Below, piece after piece: positions 12,374 through 13,357 of a stretch of DNA of 13,357 nt (position 1 is the stretch's first letter; each line of letters begins with the position of its first letter). The stretch spans positions 1-13,357 of the forward strand of contig JBAWZR010000027.1 of the NCBI GenBank assembly GCA_037142915.1, written 5' to 3'. This DNA comes from JBAWZR01 sp037142915. Its GTDB lineage: Bacteria > Patescibacteriota > Minisyncoccia > Moranbacterales > UBA1568. The position numbers were made by a program, and so were the translations under genes. A model generated the notes under the pieces. It was not told the DNA's origin, did no database searches, and saw nothing but the letters and a program-made list of their open reading frames with translations.

Positions 12374-12775
12374 ATGAAACCCACTGCCTCACAATATGCC
12401 TACGCATTGTTGGAGCTCTCGCAGGCGAGTGCTGCTTCGGAGCAGGGGAGTGTTGCTCAACGGTTTTTGGCATTTTTGACGCGTCAGCGCGAGGTCAAGA
12501 AATTGCCGGCTATCCTGCGGAATTTGCAACGGTTGACGGACGAAGCCGAAGGCGTGAAGCGCGTGCGGATGACGACGAGCGAGGAGCTGGATAAAAAATC
12601 TCTAGAAGTTCTGACGAAAAAAATTCAGCAGATGTTAAAGAGTGAACAGGTCATCCTCAGTCAACAGGTCGATCCGCAAGTGCTCGGTGGTGTGGCACTT
12701 CAGACGGATACGGAACTCTTCGACGGCACAGTGCGGAAACGGTTGAATGAATTAAGAAAAGTTCTTTCAGAATAA
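12374..12775 (+). CDS. atpH: F-type ATP synthase subunit delta, short form
   Basis: Subunit delta links the top of F1 to the b stalk. The C-terminal half is recognisable: VILSQQVDPQVLGGVALQT (93-111), then LFDGTVRKRLNELRKVL. The N-terminal part opens with ASQYAYALLELS as in the family. The protein has only 133 aa against about 177 in E. coli. The missing stretch is in the middle of the N-terminal helical bundle, so the fold must be reduced or rearranged. I chose ATG 12374. The in-frame ATG 12338 lies inside the right arm of the 153-bp repeat element and would add 12 repeat-derived and AT-rich residues. No SD precedes the start. A terminator follows, which separates this gene from atpA. Confidence 0.88.
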   Translation: MKPTASQYAYALLELSQASAASEQGSVAQRFLAFLTRQREVKKLPAILRNLQRLTDEAEGVKRVRMTTSEELDKKSLEVLTKKIQQMLKSEQVILSQQVDPQVLGGVALQTDTELFDGTVRKRLNELRKVLSE

Positions 12776-12783
12776 AAAAAACG

Positions 12784-12850
12784 AACCACCCCGAGATTTC
12801 AGAAACGATCTTGCATTGCAAGTGTTCTGAAATCCCGTAAGCGGTTTTTT
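12784..12850. terminator. Bidirectional intrinsic terminator between atpH and the reverse-strand gene
   Basis: A perfect 10-bp stem GATTTCAGAA/TTCTGAAATC (12795-12804 with 12825-12834) encloses a smaller stem CTTGC/GCAAG (12810-12814 with 12818-12822). AACC/GGTT (12784-12787 with 12843-12846) can close the base. T6 (12845-12850) follows on the plus strand and eight A residues (12774-12781) precede it, giving a U-run on the minus strand. It lies between convergent genes and can serve both. Confidence 0.72.
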
Positions 12851-12858
12851 AAAAAGTA

Positions 12859-13185
12859 TCAGCATTGAATGAGCTTGAGGATCATCTCTTGCTCTTGTTC
12901 TGATACACCGTAAATCTTATTGTCGCCTCCTTCTCGGGAATGGAACATTATTTTCACGGTCGTTGCCTCGAAGTCTTGTCGGGCATCATCATTGAGATTG
13001 AATGTAGTGCGGGCAAGGGCATCGATCAGGAGTTTTTTGGTAGTTGTGGCAGCTATTCTCGCTACTTTTGTCTCGCATTTCTTATCGATAATTTTTTCTC
13101 CCGACGCTTTGATGTGGACAGTAAGAAAATTATCCTTTTTGTAAATGTATACGAGTACGACATTTCTTTCTGGTAGTTTGCTCAT
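12859..13185 (-). CDS. Hypothetical protein, 108 aa, antisense to the atp cluster
   Basis: I do not recognise this 108-aa protein. It has no signal peptide or membrane helix. It seems to alternate beta strands (VVLVYIYKK, FLTVHIKA) with helices (KVARIAATTTKKLLIDALA and the C-terminal EQEQEMILKLIQ). It is expressed against the atp genes, between atpH and atpA. Support for a real gene is strong: a TTGACA-N17-TATGAT promoter, an SD (AAGGAG) 8 nt before the ATG, and a terminator just after the stop. No other gene here combines a full consensus -35 with a canonically spaced SD. Residues FHSREGGDN are encoded by DNA similar to the repeat arms of the nearby 153-bp element (13 of 14 bases), so part of the protein may be repeat-derived. 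A role for it in atp regulation is only a positional guess. Confidence 0.75.
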   Translation of the reverse strand: MSKLPERNVVLVYIYKKDNFLTVHIKASGEKIIDKKCETKVARIAATTTKKLLIDALARTTFNLNDDARQDFEATTVKIMFHSREGGDNKIYGVSEQEQEMILKLIQC

Positions 13186-13193
13186 GAGAGTTT

Positions 13194-13199
13194 CTCCTT
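13194..13199 (-). promoter_or_regulatory. Shine-Dalgarno sequence of the reverse-strand gene
   Basis: AAGGAG on the minus strand is 8 nt from ATG 13185. It fixes the start codon and stands out because most start codons in this window lack an SD. Confidence 0.8.
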
Positions 13200-13223
13200 G
13201 TTGTTTTTTGATAGTATTTTATA

Positions 13224-13239
13224 GAATGAAGATTCATTC
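13224..13239. promoter_or_regulatory. 16-bp inverted repeat at the start of the reverse-strand transcript
   Basis: GAATGAA-GA-TTCATTC has perfect 7-bp arms. It lies within the first 20 nt of the predicted minus-strand transcript, where a repressor could block RNA polymerase. It could equally form a small leader hairpin. Confidence 0.4.
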
Positions 13240-13249
13240 CGACCAGAAA

Positions 13250-13278
13250 ATCATAGCCTAAAAAATTTATTTTGTCAA
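13250..13278 (-). promoter_or_regulatory. Near-consensus promoter of the reverse-strand gene
   Basis: On the minus strand, TTGACA (13278-13273) and TATGAT (13255-13250) are spaced by 17 bp. The -35 is perfect and the -10 matches five of six. Predicted start near 13243. It is the strongest promoter match in the window and points away from atpA. Confidence 0.8.
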
Positions 13279-13303
13279 TCAATCACTTATTTCTCAAAAG
13301 TTT

Positions 13304-13357
13304 ATGTCCCACAATCACCTCATCGAAGAACTGAAGAAACAGATCGAAAATTTCCAG
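13304..13357 (+). CDS. atpA: Probable ATP synthase subunit alpha, 5' fragment
   Basis: Only 18 codons are in the window: MSHNHLIEELKKQIENFQ, cut by the right edge. The helix with ELKKQIENF matches the short N-terminal helix of alpha subunits that binds delta (compare the LIKQ-I-F/Y pattern in other bacteria), and alpha is the expected gene after delta in the usual order a-c-b-delta-alpha. No SD precedes the ATG. I found no convincing forward promoter in 13186-13303, although a terminator and a reverse-strand gene separate it from atpH, so how it is transcribed is unclear. Identification rests on few residues plus context. Confidence 0.68.
   Translation, partial: MSHNHLIEELKKQIENFQ

Noticed and set aside
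1..13357. tRNA, rRNA genes or CRISPR arrays
   Set aside because: No cloverleaf with CCA-compatible ends, no rRNA sequence and no regularly spaced direct repeats were seen on reading both strands; a tRNAscan or Infernal run would settle it.

Overview
The window looks like part of a Patescibacteria (CPR) chromosome, most likely a Parcubacteria-type lineage. I infer this from the order ybeY-dgkA-ftsA-ftsZ, the ComEC protein split into two genes, a very short ATP synthase delta subunit, tight gene packing, and start codons that mostly lack a Shine-Dalgarno (SD) sequence. No marker gene was compared, so the assignment is moderate. TGA ends ybeY, dgkA, ftsA, nrdR and comEC at family-typical points, so standard code 11 applies and the TGA=Gly lineages are unlikely.

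Layout. 1-558: 3' end of ybeY (rRNA maturation endonuclease) and dgkA (lipid kinase). 562-3568: cell division pair ftsA and ftsZ, each with its own 17-bp-spacer promoter; ftsZ has a 185-bp leader with a long-range inverted repeat. 3574-5360: an AT-richer accessory insert, made of a RhuM-Fic fusion gene with two near-identical 17-bp palindromes (one upstream, one inside the gene) and an unrecognised 227-aa protein. 5372-8149: nrdR, then the DNA-uptake channel comEC and its separately encoded metallo-beta-lactamase domain, joined by an ATGA overlap. 8160-8301: a striking 142-nt nested palindrome. 8312-10418: an M17 leucyl aminopeptidase and a PolB-type 3'-5' exonuclease. 10407-end: F-type ATP synthase genes atpB-atpE-atpF-atpH and the first 18 codons of a probable atpA.

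The ATP synthase cluster is unusually interrupted. A GC-rich palindromic repeat lies between atpE and atpF. A 153-bp element with perfect 28-bp terminal inverted repeats lies between atpF and atpH. A bidirectional-looking terminator plus a reverse-strand 108-aa gene lies between atpH and atpA. That reverse-strand gene has the best promoter and the only canonically spaced SD of any gene here, and its coding sequence contains a degenerate copy of the repeat found in the 153-bp element.

Most of the window is housekeeping: division, ribosome maturation, dNTP control, natural transformation and energy. The best candidates for something new are the RhuM-Fic gene with its paired operator-like sites, the 142-nt structure before the aminopeptidase gene, and the repeat-invaded atp cluster with its antisense gene.
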